A stretch of 64,000 nucleotides of DNA from Prostheceraeus crozeri (taxonomy: Eukaryota; Platyhelminthes; Polycladida; Euryleptidae): the NCBI GenBank assembly GCA_907163375.1, contig CAJQUW010008625.1:1-64000 (forward strand). Direction: 5' to 3'. Position numbers and translations under genes: made by a program. The notes beneath the pieces are model-generated. The model had not been told where the DNA came from and ran no database searches. It saw only the letters and a program-made list of their open reading frames with translations. Positions 30,831 to 43,994 of the stretch are shown piece after piece (the first letter of the stretch is position 1; the number at the start of each line of letters is the position of its first letter).

Positions 30831-33403
30831 GAGGACAATAATGCAGATTATCCGAGGACGCACTAGCGTTATAATTATCCTACTATAATTCATCCAAGAT
30901 AACGGCTCGGACTATGTTAAAAATGACATAGAACATTAGAGTTCAAATTCCTAGCAGTAGAAATTTCATGTCACATTGATCAAAACTTTCCAGACTACAG
31001 GCTGTGTAGGCTATCTAGCAATGGTTAGTCAAAATAAGTATGGAAAGCAGCGCAACCCTATAACGTGAACAGAATGGTAATTAAAAGTGACTAGGAGTAC
31101 TTATGATTCATTCAGTTTGCTTATTTATACTTTCTTAAGTTTCATCAACTGCATTTCAAGAAATGGTGGCTGAGCAAGAAAGGAGAATTAGTTCATAATG
31201 TGAATATCAGCGGATGGCAACTAACTCCATTTCTAGTGAAAATGACAGGATAAATTTGTGAACATCTTCATCCGGAATGCTAATCTTCATGGAAGGATTT
31301 GAGAAAAGAGATTTTCAAACATGGACATTACAACATGTAGTTCAAGTAATTGATTCAACAACCATTGATGAGATTTAAAATTCCAATCAAATTTAATGTC
31401 ACGATGATCGAAGGATGCTGATATTATGCATGAAATTTATCAGAGGACGAAGCATGTGCATCCTCGCTCAGTTAGAAACAAATCTTCCGAAGAATCTCTG
31501 CCTGTGAGGTCACATGATCACAGGACCCAAATAAATGTTTCATATACGTACTTGAATGTATTGAATCCATTCTTTACATCAATGCTAATAGGCGATGGGT
31601 GAATCCAAATGTCGAAGCAATGGAAACGTAAAAAACACAAATGATCTCATTCTTTGGTCATGGAGAAATTTGCTTTACGATTCGTTTAAGCGATTGCATT
31701 ATACCTACAACGGCCATGCTTAATTCATAGTGATCAATGAATCGCTCAAACATCTGTGGTAGCGGACATATATTGGGCTTTTTTCTTCCATAGGAATTGC
31801 ATGGCATTTACCGGACAATATTGCAACTAAGAGCAATATTGTCCGGCAAAATGTAGAAATCTCATGCCAAGATGAATTATAATGTTGAATATGTCTATAT
31901 CTAGTCAAAGCAGTAAAAAATTTAACATTTTCTATATTAATTTGTTGACACAGATTTTAACATTGAATGAATTCAAAACATTGCCTTTGTGACATCACCT
32001 TCAAACATAGAAATTAACAATACCATACAAAGTCCTAGAATGGAAATTGCATGAAAATTATGGCACACGCCGGGGGAACTTAGTTGGGGCAAAAAGCAAA
32101 TTTTGCGAGCTGGCTTTCTTGTTTTCGGGTTGGCATTTTCAATTATCAAGTCAATTTGTGATGTGGATTGTTGCCCCTTGTCCAAAGATCATGTACACAA
32201 AAGCAATAGTGAATTTACAAAATAGTGCAGCGACAGGATGACAAAGTAGGAAATCCTTTAAAACATTCTGTACGTTCATCATTTTGAAATATCGCTCCTA
32301 TTATCAATCAAGAGTATAATCAGAAACATACGCAACTTGTGATGTCGATTTTCAGAGCACGCATTGCTCCAGCTTGAAATCAGAGGCCAAGAAATCTCAG
32401 AGTATTCATTTTTTTGGAAAAAAAATATTTTAACAATTTTCAAAACCTTTGCATGCTTTCGAATATGAGCTTCCAAAATATCATCACACTATATCACATA
32501 AGTCATTCAGCGATTAATTGAAATGTCAATGACTGCTACAAATAGACACACTATACTAATCCATGGAATAGTAGGCTAATTCACATGAAACAATGCCACC
32601 ATCTCACTTAAAATTCTCTTCATGAAAATCCTGTAATTAGGTGTCAACAACTTCCACAACCAACTTGGCAAATAGTTTGTCTATCATACGATGTTTTTGA
32701 TCGAAGCAGATCTACAAACCATGGATTTTTCCATGTGCCATCATTGCACATAGGCAAGATATCAAACTTCCATTCTAGTGTACTATTATCCACTTCTATG
32801 CCTTCAAATAAATATTTATCACCAGTACTTCTATGCCAAAGATATCATTTCATGGATATCTTGTCTACACATCTCTGTAAATCTATCATGGACTCCTAGA
32901 TATGTAACACATGCACTGTTAGCTCAAAATTGCAAGCGCACAATTGGCGATTAATGAAAAGAAAGGTAATTGTATAGCGATGTTTATTTGCAGCATAATA
33001 TTCATGCGCATAAGCAGAAAAAATGAGATTAATCGGAAGAAATGGATGAGCCCTAGATTGATAGAAGTTATAAAATAGATTATCTATTTATTTTTCTATC
33101 TGCATTGCTATTTGCATTGAAAGTTCGTTTCAGATTGAAATGTTGGTGATGAAAAGTCATATTTCTGGTGCCGCAGATCTTTTCATTATTGTGTTACAAA
33201 ATCTTAGACTACTAAATAGAGCAATAATGCGCAAGCAGTGACCAATTGTGCAGGCATTTCTGCCAAAATTGTAATTCAAATGAAGAACATTATCCAAGAG
33301 GTTTTCAAAACAGTTTTCCCAATTTTGAAGCTTGAATTTCAAGACTGAAAGAGCTGGGATTTTAATTGCTCATCTGAAAATGCTTCCTCAAAAATTTCGA
33401 TAA
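30831..33403. other. Intronic stretch with no gene recognised
   Basis: AT-rich, with only short frames. One hairpin at 31811-31845 (CCGGACAATATTGC, 14-bp perfect arms, 7-nt loop). Confidence 0.45.
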
Positions 33404-34344
33404 CCCTATCTGTCCTGGGGAGGGGCCGATTCGGCCCCGACCTAGATACTTTTTAATTCCACAGCTGAACGTCTTTGTGTGAGAATTCTACCTTCCGTGA
33501 CTTTTCCTAACTTTTAATTGCGCATCTTTTGGGAGTAAAAGATTTAATTTTGGCCGTACGAGCTAAATGAAAACTAGTTACGACGCCTAAAAATCGTTGG
33601 AATTTACCGTCTGCTCTCATTTCAAACTTTTTCTCGAATAAATTAATGTAGTGTTGCATAATAGACACAAATTAATGATTTTGATCACATCAATGCTTTT
33701 TATAATATGATATTGGGATAGTATTTGAATGCTTTTTAGTCTTATATCCTCCATATACTACTCATGAATAAATAGTAGAATAATGAGCATTTTCTCATTT
33801 TTTAACGAATAATGAAACTTTTGGAAAAACGCATCATTGTAATAATTGCGTATTTGTCTTCAGTTAGGTTTCTTTGTGATAATATATTCTAGCTAATGAT
33901 AGATAGCCAATTTGGAATGAAATTCTCGCACATGAGAACTACTGTTTCAATGTTTGAAATTTGAAATACTATTCATACAGCATTATTATACATGTATGAA
34001 TAAAAGCAATAAATTAGCATTGATATAGCAAGAAACATGCCAGATAGAACACTTTCGCGTTATGTTTTAGTATTTTTAACATTCCGAAGCGATTGGTTTT
34101 GCAACAATAATAAGTATCTAAAATTTGTAAAAAAAATGCACTTTCAAATTTTGAATTGCTATTTATAGCATGGAGAAATTGAAGTTTTGAAAAACCGACT
34201 GCACTACTGAAAAGATCATGCCCGAAATATAGCATGCATGTAATTTCATTGAATTTGACCATTTAGTTTAGAAAATCTGAGGGGGGGGCCGAATCGGCCC
34301 CTCCCCAGGCTGAGACAGTTAAAAAAAGCCCAGGTCAGATAGGG
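33404..34344. mobile_element. piggyBac-like non-autonomous element
   Basis: It begins CCCTATCTG next to ATAA (probably a decayed TTAA) and ends CAGATAGGG followed by TTAA (34345-34348), the piggyBac arrangement. A second inverted pair lies just inside, GGGGCCGATTCGGCCCC on the left and its near copy at 34287-34308. 941 bp with no transposase frame, so it is a MITE mobilised in trans. Confidence 0.65.
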
Positions 34345-34348
34345 TTAA

Positions 34349-35039
34349 TGCAAATGTTGTAAAACTTTAAAAATGTTTTCATCACCATCAGAGGGTAAAT
34401 CCTTCATTTCAATATTATTTGCAAGATATTCTGCCACATTCTCAACATCGGATTACACGTCTGAACATCAATAATTGAATTAATTTCATCAGGGTTAATA
34501 TCTCAAAACATAAAGAGCGTAAACAGCACGAATATTTTGATCACTTTGAAAGATTTGGAGGTTATCGGAGATTGGGTTACCTTCTGCAACGTACCAGCAG
34601 GTGGTAGACACAATGCCCGATGTTCTAATAAAGTAAATAAATGCCATAAGAATCACAGAATAGTGACGACCAAGTATATTCCCATCTAGCAGCTAGATCT
34701 GTTCAAACAAGACCGTACCTCCTCTGTTCTTCTAACTCACACAATTTCATAATTAAATCAATAGCGCTATCTTTGTACACATTATTCCGACTCTCATAAT
34801 TTTTGTCGCATTCCAAATGTTTCACTCTTGCCATGAGGATAAGCACTTTTGAGGAAGACGTAATAACTTGATCATAACAGATCAACTACTGTCTTATCGT
34901 TCTTAATTAATAATTATGCAACCGCCAATTCATGCAGTGAACATTTTATTGGTAGCAATGTAGTTCACTTCAAGAGATTCATGGAAAAGCCAAGTTATAA
35001 TTATATTCATAAAAATATTTGCAAAATCTTCTCAATATA
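34349..35039. other. Intronic stretch with no gene recognised
   Basis: Short frames only; no repeat or motif that I can name. Confidence 0.4.
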
Positions 35040-35600
35040 CAAGGTGGCCATAAAGTCGCGCACCAAAGTTTATCTGACCTACGTCCAAACTTTAAGCTTC
35101 AATCATACTATTATAGAAATTCCTAGTTTCGTCGTGCGCATGTGGAGTATACTTCGTTCTCTTAACTTCATGAATGAACATTATTTGGTGCAGATGATCG
35201 CGCGACTGCCAAAATGAGAATTACTCTGAAAAAAGCGAAGAAGTCAAGATAAATGGAAGCTACATTGCCTTCTTAATCACAACCAGCGAGTATGTCCTTG
35301 TCAATTGAACACAGAGTTGAAATTATCCTACTTTATGGGCGAGAAGGTGCGACAAACTGGTCTGTTACTGAAACGCTCAATTCAAAGCATGAAGGAATGA
35401 ATGTTAGTCACACGGCAGTTGGTCGTTTACTTGCGAAGTTCAAAGAAACTAACGTTCACGACAAAGAGCTATGTGGACGTCCAAGAGTATCTGACCCATT
35501 CTCGATGAAATTGAGCAAAGTCCAAAAAAATCCGTGCGTAAGATCATCTCGCGAAATCAACGTTTTTGATTTTGCCTCTTTATGACTGCTTCTTCGGATT
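35040..35600 (+). mobile_element. Mariner-like transposon fragment (5' part)
   Basis: The terminus CAAGGTGGCCATAAAGTC follows a TA dinucleotide, as in Tc1/mariner elements. The frame from 35292 gives an N-terminal helix-turn-helix region (HRVEIILLYGREGATNWSV, then a second helix pair and GRPR), like the paired-type DNA-binding part of mariner transposases. The catalytic domain and right end are missing. Confidence 0.6.
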
Positions 35601-36126
35601 CCACAAAGTGTAGAGAGCACATTCTGGAGCTCTCTGTTCAGGTCAAAACCCTTCAATGGATTATTGTTCCATCCCCTCAAAATTTCCTTGTTATTGTGGA
35701 GGAAGCGATGAAGTATTATACTGCGACCTTTCTCATTATACTTTTGTAATCAAATATTAGACATCGTCTAGCTTGAACAGGAAAATTGACAGAAATATTG
35801 CAAACGTTGTTTCTAAAATTGACAGTTATTCGCCAATTGTACACTTTCTGTGAAAAATTTGAAAAACGAACAGTCCAGGTGTTATATCTAGGAGTCCATG
35901 GCTTAATCCATTGATGATTTGTATTAAATATAATATAAGTAAACATTCTATAGCTAATCGTGATGTCTATGTATATTCAGCAACAGCAATGTTTATACTC
36001 GTCTATACTCGCTTCGTTCGTTCTATATTTTCAGTGTCGAATAGACATCGCATTAACATCACTATAATGTAATATTACAGCTAAACAGGCATATTGCGGC
36101 TCATTATTTCAACATTGAACCTTAAC
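35601..36126. other. Intronic stretch with no gene recognised
   Basis: Only short frames; no repeat identified. Confidence 0.4.
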
Positions 36127-36330
36127 ACAATGTTCTCAGCTTCATGGGCTATGTAGAAAATTATCATAGATTTGAGTCTTTTACAGATCAAAATCTTGGA
36201 TTTTTAATGTCACAGATTTTAGGTTCAGTAACAGTGCATCTTTCAAATGATCAGCATAAATCGTCTGTCGCTACGCGCCGACCAAGCTGTCATTTGACAG
36301 GTAATATATCTTCATTGTGACATCCTTGCC
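36127..36330. repeat. Family A element, copy 3 (partial)
   Basis: Matches about 1573-1772 of copy 1 (shared CATGGGCTATGTAGAAAA and CGCTACGCGCCGACCAA). Both ends are missing. Confidence 0.75.
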
Positions 36331-37118
36331 GCGTGCGCCAAGTAATAATTGAAAAGCTATGTAATGTACGAACTGATATCTACATGGCATCATTCAGTGT
36401 GCGGAGACTCAAATTCTGTCTATTTTATCTACAATGAGGTACAGTATCATAATTCATCGATTCGGGAACTGAGTCTCACACCCAAGATGCAAAATCAATG
36501 TCACAATCCGATTCGATGTCACAGAGCTTGACCAACTCCTTGAAATGTAATAGGTGAACATGCCGTCTTTCAAAAATGAATCAATTATTCGACGCGCCTT
36601 CTTCTCATTAGAAATAGGGTGGTGCAAATTCAGCCACCACTTTGATTTTCTCACTTGCATTCATACGGAGTGCAGCTGAGGCCTGAAAATTGCGTCATAT
36701 ATATAGGAGGAGATTAACCAGGGGCGTACATACGCGATATTGTAAGACCGATTCAACGACCAATTTTAACGAGACTGCATGCACTCTCATACACACAATA
36801 CCAATGGCACGATCAGGTTCTTGATAGAAAATATCAATCATAGAAGATAGGCTGCCTCATAAAGATATAACATTACAAGACTAACTCAAGACATAACAAG
36901 CGTGTACTATAATTAATCAATGAGTCTGTTAAAGGAAAACATGTAATGGGCTGATGCTGTACCGTATTTACTCCGTTTCGAACAACTGTTATGATCACAG
37001 ACTCATTTGACCAGACTCAGGTGTCCATGTTCAGTTTTGGAGACCGGACCTACACCTCCTGAATTTCCGCCCTTGTCATGAGCATCACAACCAAGCAGCT
37101 AGCTTGGAAAAATGTTTG
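36331..37118. other. Intronic stretch; lone hAT-like end at 36718
   Basis: CAGGGGCGTACATACGC at about 36718 resembles a hAT terminus but no partner was found for it. No gene is seen. Confidence 0.35.
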
Positions 37119-37126
37119 ATGTATAA

Positions 37127-38745
37127 CAGTGGCGTAGCCTGCTTCAAACCGTTTCCGGGGCTAAAGTCAGTCTTGGCATCGGTGCACCTTGTAGCATGCA
37201 GCACATAGGCAAAGTGCCCGGTGGGAACTTCTAATCTACAGGGTGTCCGAAAAGTCTGGACACATAGAAAGCAAGTGAAAATTATGTCCCAGATTATGTA
37301 TGAAAAGTAAAAATATGGATGTCTTATTACAAAAATTTACAAAATATCTACAAGGCTAAAATATGGAATATTTAGTACAAAAGAAGACTTACAAAACATG
37401 ATCTACATTCTACCCATTACTGGCGCACACAATCGACAACATTTAAGAAAATTAGCTTCAACTCTGTGAAGCACTTCAACGTCACCATTGATCGCACACT
37501 CTTCACTTCTTTTTGAGATGATCAATGTCTCGAATCTTCACTCGGTAGACACAGGCTTTCAGGTAACTCCGGAGGAAATTCTAACGGGTTTAGATCGAGG
37601 GAGCGTGGTGCCCATTCCACGTCACCTCTTCTGCCAATCCATTTAGGAAATGTATCGTGCAGCCACTGCCAAACACTTGTGGCATGATGTGGCAGTGCCC
37701 GTCTTGCTGGGACCATTGTGGAAACTTTTCAAGGTCATTTAGTTCAGGTAGTAAATTCATCTGCAAACACTCCACATAGGATGTACCTGTTACTGTTCTA
37801 TCAAAGAAGAAAGGACCCAACAATACAGTGTCAAAGATTCCACACCATACCATTAATTTTCGGCCACCTTTTTCCTTACAGTCTGATATCCAATGTGGGT
37901 TGTTTTCTGACCACTAATGAGAATTTTGCTTATCTACCTCGCTATTTACATATAACATGGCCTCATTGGAAAACAAGATGTTGAACAAGAGAAGCTTGTC
38001 TCCTTCACATTTCTGAATAAACCAGTCACACAACCAGTAAAACATTTGGCAATCAAGAGAAGGATCTTGATGCAATTATAATCCAATAGAATTTATGAAC
38101 CAATAGCTAGCCAAGGTCACCCACGCATTAATCACGCCATAATCAAGCATCAAAACGAGTGAGCCATCTCGAATTAATTTTCGCTTATTTCCTATGTGTC
38201 CAGACTTTTTGGACACCCTGTAGAAGTCACTTTGATAAAAAATAATAAAGAATTCAAATAATGAAGAAATGAAGGTATGCATGTGCAAACATTTAGCTAC
38301 GCGTTTGTCAGACACGCCGTGATTAGCCAGTCACTCGTAAAGAATTCCCTGTCTTCGCCTGGGTTGAATCACACAGATGGATTGCTTCTCTGTGGGTTGC
38401 ATGCAGTGGCCGCGATGAGCTGAAAGGCGCGCGCGAACTGCACATTGATAGATTGGCTGAGTTGTCGATGACATCAACAAGCCATTGCTGATCATGTGTG
38501 GCTCGTGTTAGATTTTGGCCAATCGGTGCAATCTCAGCGACACTCCGGCGACTGCCCCTGACAGAGGTAGAGAGATAAAACCACCGACAGTTATACATGC
38601 ATCTGTTGGAAGAATAAAGACTTAAGATAGGATGTAGCGCTTGGTCACTGATGCACATTGTACATGATTAAAATATGTCGGAGAATTTCTTTGAAAATAC
38701 ATTCGGGGCACTGCCCCGAATGCCTCAATGGACACTACGCCCCTG
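37127..38745. mobile_element. hAT-like non-autonomous element carrying a nested mariner
   Basis: The left end is CAGTGGCGTAGCC and the right end is the inverted CACTACGCCCCTG. The flanks ATGTATAA (37119-37126) and ATGAATAA (38746-38753) match at seven of eight bases, the size of a hAT target duplication. Without the mariner at 37239-38220 the element would be about 635 bp. A perfect hairpin, ATTCGGGGCACTGCCCCGAAT, lies at 38701-38721 near its right end. Confidence 0.65.
37239..38220 (-). mobile_element. Mariner-like element, internally deleted, nested in the hAT relic
   Basis: Inverted termini CAGGGTGTCCGAAAAGTCTG (37239) and its complement ending at 38220 are each flanked by TA. On the minus strand the transposase core is visible: VWCGIFDTVLLGPFFFDRTV, a WSQQDGHCHI block (from the usual W/FQQDGA) and WAPRSLDLNPLEF, in more than one frame. 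The N-terminal DNA-binding part is missing and the length (982 bp) is below the usual 1.3 kb, so it is a dead copy. Confidence 0.8.
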
Positions 38746-38753
38746 ATGAATAA

Positions 38754-39799
38754 TGAGTGAGAATAATTCCATACAAGCATAAAAATCACTGAAAATTTTA
38801 AGCTCTAGAACTTCAGCTTGACTTTTTGAAATGTCTTGTGATAATCCAAACTCCATTTGATTTTAGTCACCCATCTATAAGCCCAAGCCTGTCTATCGAC
38901 TGACTCTTTCATAGGGGCGTTTTTTCAGAGTGCGGCTAATTCGGCTACTCCCTGAGGCTAATTATTTCGTACTCCACTTCAGTTTGCAGCTGTTCGACGA
39001 AAGAGGAATAGATAACACTAAGATACAAATCAATCCATGTTTGACGCATTTTATGCCTATATGACCTCTGCTCAAAAGTAGGCCTACCTCATCATATGTT
39101 CATAGGGCTATGCATTGTTCAAATTATATCATTAAGCCAACTAGAAAAGTGTGATATATTATGACTTCGGAACTAACTTTTACCCCCATTAAATCATTGT
39201 TGAGGATTTCAGTGGCTGTTTTGTCAAACAGCGGTTGCTAGAGGAGCTAAATCTCCATGGCAACCACTGACGCATGATGGGTAGGGCGCATACCCGTAGT
39301 CGAAAACTACAGGAGCCTAAAGAAATAGTTCAGTTATGTATGGTTAGATCTTCTGACATCCTAGTCGACGACAAATCTATTTAAGTTGTTACTAATCAAA
39401 TGTAGGTCCCTCGCAGCCGTTGCTAGGTAACAGTATGAATATTTAAATTTTCACTACTGATTTCTATTTCGACAACAAAGACTTTTAATTAGACCTCAGA
39501 ACGTTTATTACCCTTTTTACGCAAAACATACAGTCGGCAGCATGGGATGAGGTCTGATCAAATGTAGTGTGTGAGAGTGACATGGCTAATGGCAAAATGA
39601 TAAATGAGATGAATATATAAAGAAGCATTCTTCAACTTTGGCGGAGAGAAGACATTCTGGAACAACACTGAAAATTCATTCACTTCTTGTGAATACAAAT
39701 ATAAGTTCCAAAAGGCTAAATTATGAGAGAGCATAAAAGATAATTCATGACAACGGATTCTAATCTATTATAAGTCATAATTATAGATCATGTAAATGA
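38754..39799. other. Intronic stretch with no gene recognised
   Basis: Short frames only. TTCGACAACAAAGACTT at about 39468 recurs near 42053, hinting at a further dispersed repeat. Confidence 0.4.
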
Positions 39800-40690
39800 C
39801 ATGGTTTCAGCAACGGCTTCATTGTTTGGTTAACTTCATACCAAAAATCCTGTGTTCAAAGAGTGCATGTTAATGGTATTATTGGTCCTCAGGTGAAAGT
39901 AGAGTCGGGTGTCTCGCAAGGGAGTGTACTTGGTCCTAACTTTTTCTGCATGTATATGACCACATTGATGCTTCAAGAAGACTACACTAGAATAGTGAAA
40001 TATGCCGATGATATCACTCTAATTGAGGCATTTACCCTGGATCGGTCACCACATTGCTTACTCCGAATTCAGCAATGGGTGGAGGCCTACAAGATGACTC
40101 TAAATCTAGAGAAATGTAAGCAGATCATAATCAAGGAGTCAATAACTGTATCACTTCCACTATACGACGATATTGTTCTTTCTGGTCATTTCATATCTTG
40201 GGTGTCTCGTGGAATAATCGAAAGTCATGGGAAGACCATTTCAGTAACGTTGTTCGCTCCGCTTGCATGTTTTGAGAGTCATCAGACCATTTGTAACAAA
40301 AGAGAAGCTTTTCATCGTGTTCAATAGCATGATCCTTTCCCTCTTACTTCATGCCACACCGTTATTCGGTAATATTTCCAATCCGATTTCGCTCAAACTT
40401 CATCGGGTATTGAAGCGTGCGCATCATATCATCTGTGAAGACAACTGCGAATGTTCAATTATGCCTTGCTTGAATTCTCGTCGTGAAACTTTGACGCTGA
40501 GACATTTCAGAAAGTGTGAATTCCCGGATCATCCGTGGCATCATCTTTTACCAAGCAAGTTATCTGTTACAGGGCATTATCGTCTTCCTTATTGCTCAAC
40601 CGTTAAACATTCTAAATCGTTTCTTCCTTTTGCCTGTGACATTCTATCATCCGTAAAAGTACTACTTATGTAATTTCTGATTTTCATTTC
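39800..40690 (+). mobile_element. LINE fragment C: jockey/CR1-like reverse transcriptase 3' part
   Basis: RT blocks SGVSQGSVLGPNFF and YADDITLIEA are followed by the post-RT region (NSMILSLLLHATPLFG, then a conserved LHRVLKRAHHIIC) and a C-terminal block ending near 40672. There is at least one frame change around 40260-40320. The 5' part is missing. Confidence 0.78.
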
Positions 40691-42176
40691 TTCAACATAG
40701 TGCTTATTATTATCATGTCATAGCATAAAATAGACCAATCTGCCGAAATTATTTTTTGAAATGGAGTTGGGCAGGCCATCTCGCGAGAAGACATGACAAT
40801 AGATGGACTAGAAGTGTAACAGAGTGGCAGTAAGAAATCGAGGAGGACAGAGACGACTGTGGAGAGATGAGTTGCCAGCGAGGTGGCAGTCGATGCAGGG
40901 ATTGCATCGGGTCAAGATCCGGGATCCGGCGGATCTGGGTGTAGATAACCGGATTCGGGATACGGTGGCATGTCCGCCCGGATCCAGCGAAGAGCGTTGA
41001 AGATAAAATGTTGATGGTCATTAATGCTGCGGAATTTAACGATTCACACAGGCAACCTGCCACTGGCACAGCAAAATCACATAGTCAAAGACAATGATTT
41101 CAATTAACTTTGAAAGATGTAAACAGGTCCACATCACTATTCAGATTCAAGAAATGAAACATGAATTTTGTGAATCATAAAATCATGTCGGTGAAAACTG
41201 AATTACAGAATTGAAATTTCAGCCTAGAAAGCACGAATAATATCGTGACTTTTTCATGAAGACTTTCATTATAATACCATTCATGAAATTCCCTTGATAA
41301 TCAGCTCAATTTCCGCTTAGTTAGGATGCTTATTAGTAAATATTCACTCCTCTTCATATCCAACTTGTTTCATACTACTTATATAGGGGTGTCATCTCGG
41401 TAGTATTTAAATTGGCAAAATTCTTTGGACCACGGGAACGTAATCTCCGCAAAAAACTGTAACTTTCCATATAAAAATTTTCACTGTATACAGATACATT
41501 TTTTGAGTCGATATTCTACCCATATATCCATACTCTATGGGCCTCAGTAAGACCAGCAGCCTCTGTATGTTTATACTACTATACTAATAGACGAGTCATA
41601 TTTAAAGATCCGGAAACATGCAACAATTCAACGCTTATTCATGAACAGTAAAGTAGAGGTAGGGTTAATACTTCATCGTAGTCCTAAATGACATTATCAT
41701 AAGGATCTCTCTGAGACTCACCTGTAAAGAATTTGAAAATTTACCCAGCAACACCCGCCCTAATAGATTTTTTCATCGATCATCATTTCATATGTTTCTA
41801 CTCCAAGACGTCAAAACGTGCTTTAAAAACCTGCCAGCGAAACCTACGTTTATGGTGACGAATGTCATCCGTGAGCGGTACTGTATTTAGGAGTTTGCTG
41901 AAATTGAATTGTCTCCGGACTTTGTGACTCGTTCGTTTCGTTAATGTACGTTATGTGAATTGACAACCTCATGAACCTATTGCTTGTATCGGTGAATACG
42001 GCTCAGCACACTGATTGCTGGAAATCTGCTAGTATCCGATGTGACTGTCACTTCGACAACAAAGACTTCAGTTTAGACACTTTTCAAAATAAAATAACAG
42101 CGTGAAGATGATAACAATTAATGAAATAGTGCTAACAATTCACCCATTTTATTGTGTGCATGCATACTTTAAAGCA
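40691..42176. other. Intronic stretch with no gene recognised
   Basis: A GC-richer patch near 40905-40990 has scattered GGATCCGG/GATCCGG motifs. No gene. Confidence 0.4.
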
Positions 42177-42259
42177 GGGTTGCGGAGTCGGAGTCCTATC
42201 ATTTTTGCTGGAGTCAGAGTCCTATCAAAATGATAGGACTACGCATCCCTGCTTTAAAG
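42177..42259. repeat. Hairpin with a repeat-bearing loop
   Basis: CTTTAAAGCAGGG is repeated inverted at 42247-42259. The loop carries two direct copies of GGAGTC..GAGTCCTATC and an inverted copy. Confidence 0.7.
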
Positions 42260-43273
42260 AAAAGAATTAAATTGATATCGTGAACATCATCATACCTGTG
42301 TACCTCAAAATTTCAGAAATCGTACAATCTTTCCGGGAAATTCGTGCAAAATACCCTTAAAAATTGTACAATTCAAAATTGTCTATAATTTCAATAAAAT
42401 TGTATATTCCCTGTAATTCCCTACTCCTTATGCAATCTTGTACTAAAAAAGCATAATAATCTGAAATAATAAAGATAAAAGCTTAAAACACCACACCCAT
42501 GTACAATGCAGAAAAGCGTAGTCCACTCCGAATTCCAAATAGGCCTACGTACACGTAGAGGCGTACGACTAATAATCAGAGAAAGATTTATAACAGCAAT
42601 AGCCTATGCAGTAATGAGATAGAAAAGCCTACTTAATAACGGATGAGACCTACATTCACTAGGCCTATTACACCTTTATAGACCTGTTCCACATTGGAAC
42701 TTGCCCATGTACGAGTATGTTCATGCATTATTCACCATAAATTTATGTCGAGTTGCAGATAACGACTAAACAGTTGCGAAACTTAAAGGCGACGGGTGAG
42801 TTCGGCTGGGGACCGGTCGCAAGCCTCACCAACAAGTACTTTCATTCCTAACAAATACGAGTTGTTAGGATCAGTATCACACCTTTGTATGGCCTGGCTT
42901 TCTGGCTTTTAATGTGGATAGGCCTATGCTGACGCCTCGGACGGCCACAACTTATGATTTCTGAGAAGCAACTGCATTGTTAAAATGTGTTTGACTGAAG
43001 CTCACACCTCAAGTATGTAATAAGAAAGTGACTTTATCGATAGCAAGAATTCCTAACGACAATCGAGCACACTAATTTCGAAAACTTCTTACAATTATAT
43101 AAAATCGATGAAAAATCGTACGATTGGCTGAAAAATCAAAAAAATCATCGAAAAATCGTGAAGTCGCACAATTTTCCGAAAAACCCCGAAAATTCGTACA
43201 ACTTCCGGGATATGATCACAAAGATTTAATTGACACAACACGTTTCGGCCAGCTCTCATTCACGTGCAACTCT
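42260..43273. other. Intronic stretch with no gene recognised
   Basis: Short frames only. A-rich with several AAAATCG-type motifs near 43100-43190. Confidence 0.4.
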
Positions 43274-43879
43274 GCAATCGATGCATGCGGCAGCACAGTG
43301 GAAACACAGAAGCAAGCAAGAACATGTTCAAGTATGTAATTGTTATTATGCAAGAGCTTTGTCATGTTTTAAGGATGTTTTCTAAAGTGATCGGCGCCTG
43401 TTATTACGTATCCTGGAAGCTTTGTCCATGAAAGTCTTATGAAGTCTTATTCCACCACCGTAATTATCTCTCGCTGTATTTATTTATTTATATGATCTCT
43501 TACTAATTTTTTTAGTAATTTTAATAGTATAATCATTAATTTTGTAAATTTGTATTACACCTTGCCTTGCAATTTTATGGTGCTTCAGCTTCAAGTCTAC
43601 CTTATACGATATTTGACATCATTATTTACAGCATTATGACCTTTTATGGTACTTCATCTTGAGCTTTGTGGGTATAATTTTTGATTTTTATGTTTACAGT
43701 ATTGATTTTGACTTTCTTGTAATACAGTATTATGACTTTTCTCTTTCAACGTCCGATTCAATAGTCGCTATTGCCCTCTCGCAATTAGTATTAATGTATT
43801 AATCTTGTTTTTGGTCTTTGACAGCTTGTAATCTTGCTTGCTTCTGAGTTTCCACTGTTATGTCGCATGCATCGATTCG
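43274..43879. repeat. Inverted repeat with ~46-bp arms
   Basis: The left arm 43274-43320 (ATCGATGCATGCGGC..AAGCAAGCAAG) and right arm 43834-43879 are imperfect inverted copies about 510 bp apart, as in a non-autonomous DNA element. Confidence 0.6.
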
Positions 43880-43994
43880 TCAGCCTATGTTCACTTGTGC
43901 CAAATTGCATCGTTGTAACCTCAGTCCAGCGCTGCACCTGATGGAGAGATGACCGAAACATGTTGTGCCAATTAAATCTAGAATCAAATGTGTC

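Noticed and set aside
38323-38658. 111-codon minus-strand frame
   Set aside because: It lies inside the hAT relic, with biased composition and no motif.
43930-43965. Possible hammerhead ribozyme (CTGATGG..CCGAAAC)
   Set aside because: The core differs from consensus at the last base, stem II would be 2 bp, and no convincing stem III or cleavage triplet was found.
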